The notes below the pieces were generated by a model. That model was not told the origin of the DNA. It searched no databases and was given only the letters and a program-made list of their open reading frames with translations. Source: Nelumbo lutea (taxonomy: Eukaryota; Streptophyta; Magnoliopsida; Proteales; Nelumbonaceae). From it: 64,000 bases of DNA. The position numbers and the translations under genes were made by a program. This document shows positions 44,816-56,999 of the stretch, piece after piece (position 1 is the first letter of the stretch; every line of letters begins with the position of its first letter). The stretch is from assembly GCA_022828595.1 (NCBI GenBank), contig JAKGHH010000001.1, forward strand, positions 119,858,999 to 119,922,998, read 5' to 3'.

Positions 44816-45207
44816 AAAAAAGAGAAATTTGAGCCACCTTTTTTTAGTATATATGGTAAAAATGCACTCAACACCCTCTCAAGGAGAATCTTCCCCGCAT
44901 CGGCAAGGCATAAGTATGATAGATCATTATCCTTATGAGAATCTGTTGCCAAGATGATTGATTTACCCTTCTTAGCAAGGTAGTCGGCTATAAAGTAGTT
45001 CCCTTATAATGTGGAGTTCGGATCTATTCCTCACAAAATGCATCCACACCCATCTCACAACCTGTATTTATTATTCATGGGTGATGTTCTCAATACACTT
45101 TGTGCACTTTGTGTTCTTGAATTTTATCGTGACCTCATGAGTTTTTCAAGCTGCCCACATTTCTACTTCATTGATGGTGCAAAAAGCCAGTTTTTTTTTT
45201 TAATTTT
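44816..45207. other. Spacer without gene
   Basis: Nothing is recognised. Short open frames on both strands (44713-44952) overlap the end of the TIR element. Confidence 0.4.
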
Positions 45208-45375
45208 TAGGGTAAAATACCAAAACCTCCCCTAAAGTTTTTGACAATCATAAAAGCCTTCCCTTTAGTAAAATCATCCCCCAGATTTTTAAAGAATTGG
45301 ACAAAATCCTCCTTTTCATCACTAACCTAGACAGTAAACACATAAAGTTACGAATTTGCCCCTAACTAATCGTCA
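45208..45375. repeat. Dispersed repeat GGGTAAAATACC, copy ii
   Basis: This matches copy i (23004-23187) over its length and ends at the same word (CTAATCGT). The palindrome 45376-46783 follows. Confidence 0.65.
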
Positions 45376-46783
45376 GGGCTTCATTTAAAATATTTTAAAA
45401 TGCCAGAATTACCCTTATTTGATTAATCTCTCTTTTACGCTTTGTTATGGTGCTTTTTTAGAGAGAAAAAGAAAACCTAACACCACTTGCAGTGACACCA
45501 TTGCTAAGAATATTCCATTCTTCGGAGAATAGTTTCTGTTTTCTGGCAATTGTTCTTCAACGGTGATTGTTCTATGGGAACAGATTGTGGGTAGATCCTG
45601 AGTACTAAACTAGTGTATTGTGTCCAATTCCCATTCCGATGACAATAACACTCACTCTTGATACACTAAGTACTAAAACAGTGTATTGTGCTAGCAATCC
45701 AAAAGCCATACCAGCCCTAAGCCCCGCACTGACTTCTCTCCTTTCACTTGCTCATCGTCCACATCCTCATCCTTTGCCTCACCTTCACTTTCTTCTTCCC
45801 TTCTCGATGTTAAGTTTGCCTCAGTTTGCACGATACACTGTTTTGGTTCATGTTAAGTTTGCCTCAGTTTGCACAAGTGTGTTGTTTTTCGATGGAAGAT
45901 CATATTGCACAAGTTTGGCAAAGCCATTGGAAGATCAAATTGAGTTGTTTACAAGCTATGTAAAAAGAAACTTCTTTCATTACTTTCACATCAAATTGAC
46001 CGTAAGTACTTTTGTCAAAATGAAGTCATTGTTGAATATTGATAAGATTTATGAGTTAGTTAATTGGAATCCCAAAGAGATCCAATGTCACCTTTTTAAA
46101 CAATTTCTTCCTTGTGACTCCATTTCGGATAATGAACTTGTGAATCGTGTTAAAATGCTACCAACCTGAAATGATTTAATTCCATGCAATTTCATACCAT
46201 TATTGTGCCTCTTATTATGTTCCTGGAAATTTTCCTATAAAATTGGTTGGGATTTTGGAGACTAAGGATTGGGAATAGGCTTGAGAAAGTATTTCCTTAT
46301 TTATGGTTAAATTATTCACAGATCGACTGCCAATTGAGTGACAAATTTACAACGGTGGTGGCGGCAACATCGAGAAGGGAAGAAAGTGAAGGTGAGGTAG
46401 AGATTGAGAATGTTGACGGAGAGTAGGCAAAAGGAGAAAAGTCGGTGTGGGATTTTTTGGAAGGTGAACATGCTCTACTTTCTCACTCTTGCTCTCTTTG
46501 TCTTTCTTTTCCATTATTGTTACCTCAAATTCTATTTCCTTTGAAGGGAATTGCCGAGAAAGAAGCACGAAAGAGAAGCAGAGAAGGGGTGGGGGGGAGA
46601 GAAATGTTGAGGGAGGATGAAGATACAAGAGGTATGTTGACAAGGTGAGGTGGAATTGAATGAATGTGTATGAAAGAATTAGTCAAGAGTGAGTGTTGTT
46701 GTCATTGGATTGGGATTTGGACACAGTACACTATTTTAGTACTTAGTCAAGGGTAATTTTGACATTATAAAATATTCAAATGA
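45376..46783. repeat. Large imperfect palindrome (about 1.4 kb)
   Basis: The ends AGGGCTTCATTTAAAATATTTT and AAAATATTCAAATGAAGCCCT are inverted copies followed inward by AATTACCCTT on both arms. Further in, TAGTGTATTGTGTCCAATTCCC (45610) pairs with the inverse near 46725, ACACTCACTCTTGA (45645) with the inverse near 46685, and CCTCACCTTCACTTTCTTC...CTTCTCGATGTT with the inverse at 46360-46410. The left arm has about 200 extra bases. The loop (45860-46350) holds the end of a 183-residue plus-strand open frame without a known domain. It looks like a transposon with long terminal repeats. Confidence 0.65.
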
Positions 46784-46786
46784 AGC

Positions 46787-47427
46787 CCTAATTCCAGTAT
46801 TGCCCTGGACCTTGGAGATAGATGGGCAAAGCTAGAATGTTACACCTGATCCCTAGACTCGATTATGATACTACACTAGGTGTTGAATTGAGCTGTCTTT
46901 GATATGTCAATCAGTGAGATCCTTAGAGGGGGTCAAAACCAGGTTATGTTGGGACAGTCCGAGAATTCATCTAAGTGGGTGATTATAGTGACAAGATCAG
47001 CCCCTTTGTCAGACAAAGTGAATGATTGGGGATGCACTCTCTCTGATGGAAACCAAAACTGCCAGCAGTCGATTTCAATCGTTCAAATTTGTTTTGCAAA
47101 ATATATTTATATAGAGATATACATACATATATATATATATTATGGTTTCAAAATGTTTATAAAAGGTTTTAATCCCCAAGATCCATGTGAGTAGAGAGTG
47201 CAGCACTGTACTTTGCAGCCAAGTGAGAGGTCCTCTCTTGTCGGGCATTGTTTGACCATTATGGGCTGAGAGGTTAAGTGTAAGACCATTGAGAGTAATA
47301 CCTGATGGGCTAATTTTGCATCTGCCTACAGTCCTTAGGTTTTTATAAGGTGGTTTGACCTAGGGACCATTTAGTGTAAATGTTGGGCCCATTAAGAGCC
47401 CATGGTGATGGACTCAGGGGTTCACTG
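46787..47427 (+). repeat. Truncated plus-strand LTR of the 1.93-kb family, part 1
   Basis: This is the inverse of the corresponding part of the solo LTRs. It lacks the first 310 bases or so of the LTR and is cut at CACTG by the solo LTR 47428-49353. It continues at 49359. Confidence 0.85.
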
Positions 47428-49353
47428 TGAAGGGATGAGAGATCCATCGTATGGACGCCCAAATCTTGCGGAATAAGGTGGGCAAATTTCAAAAATTTCT
47501 CTCCCTTTTAACTGGGAATCGAATTCCCTGTTTAGAAAATCATATTTTCAATGATCAATCTTGAAGCATAAACTGAACCAGATCTGAACCAAAAGGAGTA
47601 GGAGAGAGGTATACCTGGTACAGAGAAATATTATCTCTCAATGAAGGTGTTCACGCCTAAAGAAGGATCCAAAGACTGCTCCCACTGAAGATGGCGCAGT
47701 GTAGGATGGAGCAGAATCAACAGTGTTCTTCTCCAAAAACTCTGTCCTTTGCAAGAAACAACAGGATGGCATGTGAGCACAGCTTCCTATCAATCCTTTC
47801 ACAAAGAACTGATGTCAAGATCGAATCTTGACTTCTCCCACAATTGAAGATCGAACTGACAAACTACGCGGCAAGAAAGAATTTTGCAGGGTTGCTTAAT
47901 TCTTCCTTCTGCGTATTCAACTCTAAAGAGGATGTGATTATCTATTCTCCTAAAGGCTACCGCCCCCTCCTTCTTTTGTAACCCCAAAGGATCAGCTCCT
48001 AATCCAATTAGGAGTTGCTGACCCAAGTCATATTTGGACCAGACATCCCTTTAGGTGATAAGGATAAATCCTTACCTTATCTGTAGATTAGATCATCCTT
48101 CTCCTAATCTCATTAGGAGGTTTCTAGATCTGAATCATATTCAGATCTAGACTCTCTGAGTGGATAGGGTTAAGACCCTATCCTATCTATTGATCCATCT
48201 CAGAATTTTCCCATATTTAACTTATTAAATAAGTCCAGTTCGAAATGGGCTTTAGGCCCATTAAGTTTATGTGCTCACTTAGCCTTCCTATCTGTTGCCT
48301 AGTTGCTTCCTTGTATGGCGTGAGACCCAAACATTGATCTACACATCAGCCACATGGGTTCGGCCCAGCCTTTGTTACAAGGCCTGGCCGAATACACTGC
48401 TAAGGACAATGCACCCCCTGAAACCCATCAAATGGGCTCTATGGGCCCAACACTTACCCTAAGTGGTCCTTGGGCCAAGCCACCTTGTAACACCCAGGGA
48501 CTATGGGTAGATGCAAGATTAGCCCATCAGGCATTACCCTTAATGGTCTTGCACTTAACCTCTCAGCCCATAATGATCAAACACTGCCCAACAAGAGAGG
48601 ACCTCTCCCTCGGCTGCAAGGAACAATGTTGCACTCTCTGCTTATATGGATCTCAGGAATTAAAACATTTTGTAAACATTTTAGAAACCATAATATATAT
48701 ACTTTTATATCTCATATAAAATATACTTTGCAAAAACAAATCTCAACGATTGAAATCAGCTGCTGGCAGTCTTGGTTTCCATCAGAGAGAGTGCATCCCC
48801 GATCATTACCTTTGTCCGACAAAGGGGCTGATCCAGTCACTATGATCACCCACTCAAGTGAATTCTCAGACTGTCCCAACATACCTAGTTTTTGACCCCT
48901 GCTAAGGATCTCACTGATTGGTATATCAAAGACAACCCAATCCGACACCTAGTGTAGTATCATAATCAAGTCTAGGGGTCGGGTGTAACTTTCCAGTTTT
49001 TCCCATTAATCTCCAAGGTCTAGGGCAATACTGGAAATCTAGTCCAGTCCAAAGATTCAATTAATCCTACACTGTATGTGCCTAGGGTCTCACCCTGGCA
49101 GCTGAAACAGGCCACCCCAACCGACTTGGTGGCACAACAGTATCAGCCTTATCAGGATAGGTCTCCCTAGACTAATCCACTGGTTGTGAACATTCTAAAC
49201 TAACACGAGTCTCATTAAGTGTCCAGTTTAAGGGTATTATACAAAAACATACCAAGGGAATATGAATTAAATATGTATTTTTATTCATTTACAATAAATG
49301 TCATAATGTACATCATTCTGATTGAAGCTAAGGGCATACAAAACTATCTAACA
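47428..49353 (-). repeat. Solo LTR (1926 bp) inserted in an inverted LTR copy
   Basis: Read on the minus strand it starts TGTTAGATAGTTTTG and ends CCCTTCA, flanked by CACTG at 47423-47427 and 49354-49358. It matches 51496-53424 along its full length. No internal retroelement sequence adjoins it. The parent superfamily cannot be told from the LTR alone. Open frames within it (for example 47799-48026 and 48354-48895) are shadows. Confidence 0.9.
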
Positions 49354-49358
49354 CACTG

Positions 49359-50345
49359 TCTCCTACAGTGAATTCGGCCAGGCCTTGTAACAGAGGCTGG
49401 GCTGAACCCATGTGGTTGATGTGTAGATCAATGTTTGGGTCCCACACCATACAAAGATATCCAACTAGGCAACGGTTTGGAGGGTAAGTTAGTAGATAGA
49501 CTTAATGGGCCTAAAGCCTAATTCGAACTGGCTTAATGAGATTAATTAAAAGAGGGCAGTTCTGGGATTTAGATTAGCAGATAGGATAAGGGATTATCTC
49601 TATCCACTCAAAAAGTTCATATCCAAATAAAGATTTGGATCAAGAAATTTCTAATTAGTTTAGGAGGGATGATCTTTATCTACAGATAAGATAAGGGATT
49701 ATCCTTATCTCTTAAAGAGAGTCCAGATCCAAATACAAGATTTGGATTAGGAAACTCCTAATGGGATTAGGAGAACCTCTCTTTAAGGATATAAATAGAA
49801 GAGCAGGGCAAAACCTCCAGAACACAATTCTCAATTCAGATGTTAAAAAGAGAAAAGAATTTGCAGTTCGACTGCTCCTATTTTCTGCTCTTTCTTGCTT
49901 TTGCCGCCATACCAGCTCTCTCTCCACCTATGGGAGCAATCAAAAAGAATTCTTGATATTAACTTTTGGCAAAAAAGGTAATCTAAAGGCGTACTCACTA
50001 GCCCTCCATCAGATTCTTGCTGAAGAATTCAGTTCTTGCTGAAGAACCATCCTACTAATTCTACTTCATCGTGCACCGTGTCATCTTGGTGGAAGCAGTT
50101 TTTGGATTTTTCCTTGGCCATGAACAATTTCATTGGAGGTTATTACTATTTCGTATCAGGAATATCCCTCCACTCCCTTTTGATTTCAGATCTGATCTGG
50201 TTTAGGTTCAAGATTGATCATTGAAAATGAAGTTTTCTAAAATAGGGAATGTGATTCCCACATGGAAAAGAGATAACTTTTTGAAATTTCGTCCAACCTT
50301 CCTGTAGGGTTCGGCCATCCATATGATGGATCTCTCATCCTTTTA
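49359..50345 (+). repeat. Truncated plus-strand LTR, part 2
   Basis: Continues the copy from 47427 (TGAATTCGGCCAGGCC ...) and ends ATCTCTCATCCTTTTA, where the intact LTRs end CCCTTCA. The final CA has become TA. Landmarks TTAGGAGA and GATAAGGATAA-type words are the inverse of those in the solo LTRs. Confidence 0.85.
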
Positions 50346-50720
50346 AGGCAAACCTATAACTTACTGTCCATCATCATTCTAGAGAGCACTTTAGTACACA
50401 CAATGAAAAGGTATGGCGATAGGGGGCAACCTCTTGACTGAGGCCTCTCCCAAGCATGAAACACCCCCTAGGTGGCCATTAAGAAGAATACGAAAAGAAG
50501 TTGTGAAAATATAGCAATGGATCAACTTATAAAACTGGGGAGAGAAGCCACGTTGTAATAAGACCCAATCCAAGAAATTCCACTCTATGTGGTCATAAGC
50601 CTTTGCTAGGTTGACTTTGAGGAGGAAATGACCAGATCGACCTTTCGTTAAGTCTTGAGAAGGATTAAACCATTTCTGATGCAATTACCCGCGATTGTCT
50701 TGAATTTGTCTTCTTGGGTT
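50346..50720 (-). pseudogene. L1-type LINE reverse-transcriptase fragment
   Basis: The minus strand reads KVNLAKAYDHIEWNFLDWVL, then RGFSPQFYKLI and ILLNGHLGG, the conserved front part of the LINE RT, including the first catalytic Asp in DLAKAYD (here NLAKAYD, Asp changed to Asn). It is short and bounded by the LTR copy on the left. Confidence 0.75.
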
Positions 50721-50935
50721 GAAAGCATTCTGGTAAGGGGTGATCATCCTATCTCCTCTGTGCTCGGAACTGCACAGAATTTTTGATTATATTCAAAAGA
50801 AACATCACTAGGTAGCACTATATCCTGAAGAGACGAAAGATCGGGGTGTTGAGAAGAGAAGAGTTGTTTACAGTGTAAGTGCAATATGAACGAGTCTATC
50901 GTTCAGACTTGGAGGAAAAGATCAGAGAAGCCTTA
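50721..50935. other. Spacer, no feature
   Basis: I see nothing recognisable between the LINE piece and the copia-4 LTR remnant. Confidence 0.35.
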
Positions 50936-50999
50936 TCTGAAGAGGAGATAAGATAATAAATGAAGAAGGAACTGGATTCAGTACGTATTTCAACTGAGA

Positions 51000-51490
51000 G
51001 TAACTAGTGAGAACAATTGGACAATGGAGGAATTGGCAGACTTTGTTCACTGCAAAGGAGATGTCCTTCGATTGTTTCACTAAAGTAGCCATAGAAGTAT
51101 AGACAAGTTTGATGCCATCAAGATGAGTGCGATAAAGTAATTCAGCAATGTACTTCCATTGAGATAAATGTAAACTAGAAGAATTGTACTGAGCCTCAAT
51201 GCCAAGAAAATAGTGCAGGTACCCAAATCTTTCAACGGAAAGATAATAGATAAAGAGGCCAAAAAATGATCAATCGTAGTAGATAAGTTCTCGATGAGAA
51301 TAATGTCATCAACATAAATGAGAATAAATAATTTAGTGCCACCACGATAAAAAATAAATAGAGAGGGATCAATAATAGAACTCTGAAAACCCATATGCAG
51401 AAGAGTGGTATTGAATCGACAATACCAGGCTTTGGGAGCCTACTTGAGACCATACAGAGCCTTACGAAGTTTGCAGACATGATTAGGGCA
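51000..51490 (-). pseudogene. copia-4 RT, second half
   Basis: The minus strand gives CKLRKALYGLK, a stop, APKAWYCRF, FIFYRGGTKLF and ILIYVDDIIL (catalytic YVDD near 51300-51315), then FPLKDLGT. A shift follows. Continues on from the piece at 53430. Confidence 0.85.
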
Positions 51491-51495
51491 GGAAG

Positions 51496-53424
51496 TGAAG
51501 GGATGAGAGATCCATCATATGGATGGCTAAAACCTACAGGAAGGTAAGGCGAAATTTCAAAAATTTCTTTCTCTCATCTGGGAATCACATTCCCTGTTTT
51601 AGAAAAACTGCATTTCTCAATGATCAATCTTGAACCAAGAACCGAACCAGATCTGAACCAAAACAGTAGGAGAGGGATATACCTGATACGAAGAAACAGT
51701 ATCCTCCAATGAAGGTGTTCACACCCAAAGAAGTCTCCAAAGACTGCTCCCACTAAAGATAACACAATGTAGGGTGGAGCAGAATCAACAGTGTTCTTCC
51801 CAAGAACCAAATCCTTCAGCAAGAATTCGATGGAGGCAATGAGCACGACTTCAGATCAGCCTTTTTCTAAAGATTGATATCAAGAACTATTCTTGATCGC
51901 TCCTATGAAACTGGAGATCGAACTGGTAGTAGGCGGCAACTGGAGGAGAACGTAGGCAGAAGATGGCGCAGTCACACTGTTGCTGTCTTCTCTCTGGGTG
52001 ATCTAAGATTTGATGTCTGGATTTGGGATGAACTGAATGGTTCACCCCCTCCTCCTTTTATAGACTTAAAGAGATCAGCTCCTAATCCCATTAGCAGTTT
52101 CCTGATTCAAATCCTTATTTGAATCTAGATTCTCTTTAAGTGATAAGGATAAACCCTTATCTTATCTGCAGATTAGATCAGTTCTCTCCTAATCTCATTA
52201 GGAGGTTCCAGATCCAAATTCAGATCTGGACTCTCTGAGTGGATAGGGATAACTCCCTATCCTATCTACTGATCCAATCCCAGATCCGCCCCTCTCTTTA
52301 ATTATTCTAACTAAACCAGTTCAAAATGGGCTTTAGGCCCAATAAGTCTATGTGCTCATTAACCTTCCAAACTGTTGCCCAGTTGGGCTTCTTTGTATGG
52401 CGTGGGACCAAACATTGATCTACACATCAGCCACATGGGTTCAGCCTAGCCTCTGTTACAAGGCCTAGCCAAATTCACTGAAAGGACAGTGAACCCCCTG
52501 AAGCCCATCACATGGGATCCTAATGGGCCCAACACTTACATTAAGTGGTCCCTGGGCCAAGCCACCTTATAAAAACCCAAGGACTGTGGGAAGATGCAAG
52601 ATTAGCCCAACAAGTATTACCCTCAATGGTCTTACACTTAACCTCTCATCCCATAATGATCAAACACTATCTGACAAGAGATGACCTCTCCCTTGGCTGC
52701 AAGGAACAGTTTTGCACTCTCTACTCACATGGATCTCGGGAATTAAAACCTTTTGCAAACATTTTGAAACCATAATATTTATGTATATCTTTATATAAAT
52801 TTATTTTGCAAAAAAAAATTTCAACAATTGAAATCGGCTGTCGGTAGTCTTGGTTTTCATCAGAGAGAGTGCATCCTCGATCATTACCTTTGTCCGACAA
52901 AGGGGTTGATCCTGTCACTATGATCACCCACTCAGATGAATTCTCGGACTGTCCCAACATACCCAGGTTTTGACCCCCTCTAAGGATATCACTGATTGGC
53001 CTATCAAAGACATCCCAATCCAACACCTAGTGCAGTATCATAATCGAGTCTAAGGGTTAGGTGTAACTCTCCAGTTTTGACCATCAATCTCCAAGGTCCA
53101 GGGCAATACTGAAAATTTGGTCCAGTTCAGGGTTTCAAGTAAACCTACACTGCATGTACATCGGGTGTCACCCTGGCAACTGAGACAGGCTACCCCAACA
53201 CTTGGTGGCACATCAGTGTCAGCATTGGCAAGATAAATCTCCCCAGACTTATCCAACGGCTGTGAACTTTCTAAACTAACACGAGTCTCATAAGTGTCCA
53301 GTTCAAGGGTATTACATAGAAACACACCACTATAACATGAATCAAATATGTACTTTATTCATTTACAATAAATGTCATAATGTACATCATTCTGATTGGA
53401 GCTAAGGGCATACACTGTCTAATA
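51496..53424 (-). repeat. Solo LTR (1929 bp) inside copia-4 RT
   Basis: Flanked by GGAAG at 51491-51495 and 53425-53429. On the minus strand it starts TATTAGACAGTG (TG changed to TA) and ends CCCTTCA. Full-length match to 47428-49353. Removing it and one GGAAG copy joins KGFEDPS to CPNHVCKLRKAL in one frame, which is normal copia RT. Confidence 0.92.
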
Positions 53425-53429
53425 GGAAG

Positions 53430-54500
53430 GGTCTTCAAACCCTTTGGGTTGTCGAACATAGATGTCGTCATTTAGAAGGTCATTCAAGAAAGCATTATTG
53501 ATATCCAGTTGGCAAACTGACCAATTGTGAAAAAGAGGATGGGCAAGTATGATACGAATAGTTATTGGTTTTATGACCAGACTAAACATGTCAAAATAAT
53601 CAAGACCTGGGATCTAATTAAAGCCTTGTGCTACAAGGTGAGAATTATAGCAGTTGAGGGTACCATTTGAATGTCTCTTTGTTTTAAATACCCACTTAGT
53701 GTTGACAACATTCATATTATAATTGTAAGGAACAAGTTCCCAAGCCCCGTTACTAATTAGAGCACTATATTCTTTCTACATAGCATCACGCCAATGAGGG
53801 GATCTCATAGCCTCAGTGTGAGAACGAGGTTCTACCTCTCATGAAGTGAGAAAATAGATAATGTAGTTAGGGAGAGGGTACCTTGAGGAGACCTAATGAG
53901 AACATACTAGTAATGTGTCATCCACGAATCATGTGATCATAGAGTGGGAACAAGTCGAAGCCTGTGCATTATCAAGAATATCCTGAATATTGTGAGATCA
54001 AACTGGAGTAGTAGCAGAAGTGACAGATTGCTGAGTCGGAATAGATTCGGCCATGCTAGAAGGAGCCGGAGAAGAATTGAAAGACACAATATGTTTAGAA
54101 AGTGGCAGATCGATGAATGCTAGTGGGGGAGAAATATTTATAGAATGCTGGGGTGGTGCTGAAATAAAAGTCTCAGTGAAGGAAGGGACCTCCGAGCTGA
54201 AGACGATGTTAAAATACCCAAAAATAAGGATTGATCAAAGATAAACATGTCTTGGAATAAATAATCTACCAGAGGCCAAATAAAAACATTGATACCCCTT
54301 ATGAGTGTGATTGTACCCAAGAAATAGGCACTGAAGTGATTGGAACAGAAACTTATGGTTGTTGTAGGACCGAAGAAAGGAATAGCAAGCACATATGAAA
54401 CATTTTAGCATAGAGTAATCCGGTGATCATTGAAAAAGCACCTCATAAGGAGATAGACCATGAAAAGGCATTAGGAAGCCTATTAATAAGATAAACTGTA
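53430..54500 (-). pseudogene. copia-4 RT, first half, and linker
   Basis: Minus-strand frames show VVNTKWVFKTKRHSNG and QLDINNAFLNDLL, then IYVRQPKGFEDPS, which is the fingers-to-palm part of RT with the first catalytic Asp in LDINNAF. The upstream part (53830-54500) is a Ser/Pro-rich linker with several stops. Confidence 0.8.
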
Positions 54501-56080
54501 GTTTCGACCACATCTACCTAGAAGGAAAATGAGAGTTTTGAGGAGGTCAATAGAGAGAGGGTCAATTTGATGATGTGGCGATGTTTCCATTGAACCGTTC
54601 TGCTCTATTCATGAGTGTAAGGACAGGTGACACGATGAGTGATACCTGGCGAGTCCTAATATTTGGATAATTTGTGATATTCTCCTCCCTAGTCAGATTG
54701 AAAGGATCAAAATTTGGCATTAAATAACTCACTTCCGCATGCCACTTAAATTTTAGAAAAATATTAAACACTTTTGACTTTTGACTCATAGGACAAATCC
54801 ATGAAAATTTTGAATAATCAACAAAAAACAAAACATAATAGAAATGCCCACTATTTGATTTATTGGGGTTGGTTCCCATACATCTTAAAAAATCAATTCT
54901 AAAGGACTCCTAGACTGAAAAGAAGAAGACTACAATGATAACCTATGATTTTTACCCTTTTGACACGACTCACAAACTGAACTAAGTCACCTATCTGAAC
55001 TGTAAGGAAGACCAAACTGAGGAATAACCTATCGTACGATCTGAAGAGTTGCATGCCCTAACCGTTAATGCTAGCCTTGAACTATGATTGGCTCCCCAAT
55101 CAAAGCATGTGGAGATGATGTGGAAATGGTGGCAGCAGATAGAAAGCAGTATAGACCATCACTATTGACCCCTCGTAGGAGAATTCTCCCCATATAATCA
55201 CGATGGAATTCAAAATACACATCATTATCTCTGGTGAAACAATTGACAGAGAGCAGATCTTTGTAGATAGCAAGAATATGAAAAATATTATTTAAAATAA
55301 AAGCAAACTGATTGAATTGAAGAGAAGAATTCTTAGTATGAAGTATGTGCAAACCTTGCCCATTACCAACTTTAGCACCTGGATTCGGATACCAAGTTGG
55401 GTCAAAAGTCGAATTCCCATATGGTGAGTGACAAACTCGTATTAAGGAGCCTGCAAACCTCCATTGAATGCTGAAGGATCATTAGATGAATTATCATTCT
55501 AGAAACCAAAAGCATACTTGGCTTTCCGACATTGTAGTGCGCCTTGACCATTTTTATTGCAAATTTGGCAAACAATAGTAGGACTTTTATTGAATGGGAA
55601 GGGTCTTTGATCCCTACCTTTGTCGTGGCCACTATTAAAATTAGAAAATTGTTGATTGGGCTTTCCTTGTTGCATGTGAGAAATTTTTATTTTTTGTACC
55701 AGCAAAATTAGCATTAATAGATCCATCACTCAGAGAACGAAATTGTTCCTTGAGCCAATTTTCATGGCTGAGTAACAATCCCATAATGTCTTGGATACCA
55801 AGACTATCAACATCAGGACGATTGGTAAGTGCAATAACAACCGGCTATTTGGAGACAGTGGAGAGAGACTATCTGCAATTGGTTTTGCTCGTTGAATGTA
55901 TGTAGAGATTGATAGAGATCCCTTTTTTAGACTCTGAAGTTGTCTTCTCAATTGTAGAATCCTTGACCTAGAGTAGGTTGAATAGCTTTTCGCCAGAGTT
56001 CTCCAAACTTTTGCTGGCGTTGAGAGTTCAACTACTTGCACCATCACACCTTCAGTGAGTGATGAAATTAACCAACACAA
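54500..56080 (-). pseudogene. copia-4 gag, protease and integrase, broken
   Basis: Gag at 56080-55730 (ARVWRTLAKSY-like, then SRSRILQLRRQLQSL). A knuckle near 55560-55520 reads CQICNKNGQGALQC, in which the His is replaced by Gln. A protease/pre-integrase stretch lies at 55352-55071 (FILNNIFHILAIYKDLLSVN). Integrase at 54879-54562 has FFVDYSKFSWICPM but is otherwise decayed. Stops and shifts separate all of these. Confidence 0.8.
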
Positions 56081-56383
56081 CCCGAACTGATCAAGATCAC
56101 ACCATCATTCAAACTCTGTATTTGGAATGGTTCCAGTTCCATTTGGATTTTCAATCTCTTGAGGTGGTGGTTTCTTCTTGCCTTCTACCATCTCCATCAA
56201 TTGATGATGTTTGAGAATAGGTAGAAATTGTGCTCTTTAGAGTAGGTAATTATCACTTCCTAATTTAATTGGGAGATAATGTAGAACATTTTGAATTGAA
56301 GGGAATAAAGAGCTTCCATTTGGTGTAACTCAATTGCTACCCATATTGGAGGTCACATTCCTTGCTTCTGGATCAGTGGCCAT

Positions 56384-56396
56384 AGGCTCTGATACC
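56384..56396 (-). other. copia-4 primer binding site
   Basis: On the minus strand TGGTATCAGAGCC follows the 5' LTR, matching initiator methionine tRNA. Confidence 0.85.
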
Positions 56397-56650
56397 AAGT
56401 TAAAACAAAAAGAAACAGAGAAAAACAAGATAATAAATGAAGAAAGAACTCTAGGATTCAGTGTGTATTTGGATTGATCCGAGGTATGCATTTATATTGA
56501 TTAGATTTAGAGTTTGATTACAAATATGATTGTACACCATAAGGGAGATGTAACAAGTAGGATAGACTAAGACTCTAAGGAGAGTGATTATCCTAGTCTT
56601 GATAGAAGTTAACTCAGGATTATCCTAATCCTAATCTAATACTGCTAACA
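56397..56650 (-). repeat. copia-4 5' LTR
   Basis: On the minus strand it starts TGTTAGCAGTATTAG and runs to the primer site. The inner boundary is uncertain by about 3 bp because the final CA is not clear. Confidence 0.75.
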
Positions 56651-56810
56651 TGGATATCTGGCACGATTTCTCCGAGGACCAACCGGAATTCATAAATCAC
56701 TTGAGATGCAGTGAAGATTACCCATATCTAGGCCAGATACGCAGCACTTTAGTTTATGAAGACCATGTCGACATAGATGAACAGTTCCTTATATGGGGCG
56801 TGTTTCTCAA

Positions 56811-56992
56811 AAGTCCGGATGAGCGGGAGATAAAATCACACACACCCGACTGAACAACCTATCACAGTTGAACACGCCAGTGCTCACTGTGGGTCCATCT
56901 GGGACCCAGATATACTAAACATTGACGTGTTCAGCCGTGATAGGTTCAGCCGGGTGTATATGTTTTTGTCTCCAGCTAATCCGCTCCGGTTT
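56811..56992. mobile_element. Foldback MITE of about 180 bp, possibly MULE-type
   Basis: Inverted arms pair GTCCGGATGAGCGGGAG...CACCCGACTGAAC and the inverse of the right arm (CCGGAGCGG, GGAGACAAAA, CACCCGGCTGAACC, CTATCACGGCTGAACACG). The near-copies TTTCTCAAAA (left) and TTTCTAAAAA (right) could be a 9-10-bp target duplication. The short open frame at 56650-56853 enters the left arm and is not a gene. Confidence 0.6.
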
Positions 56993-56999
56993 CTAAAAA

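Larger units (their letters stand above)
50936..56650 (-). mobile_element. copia-4: truncated Ty1-copia split by a solo LTR
   Basis: A minus-strand copia with 5' LTR (56397-56650), primer site (56384-56396), gag, protease, integrase and RT. RNase H and most of the 3' LTR are deleted: RT sequence runs out near 51000 and joins a remnant (50940-51000) that matches the last part of the 5' LTR (shared AAGATAATAAATGAAG and GGATTCAGT). The solo LTR 51496-53424 sits inside RT. Confidence 0.85.

Noticed and set aside
45618..46169. 183-residue open frame as a host gene
   Set aside because: Its first third is arm sequence of the palindrome, biased to Pro/His/Leu; no domain and no splice or promoter context. 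Kept only as a question in the findings.
47799..48026. Open frames within the 1.93-kb LTR copies (also 48354-48895, 49712-50042, 52545-53325)
   Set aside because: They are repeated with the LTRs, on either strand, and match no retroelement protein.
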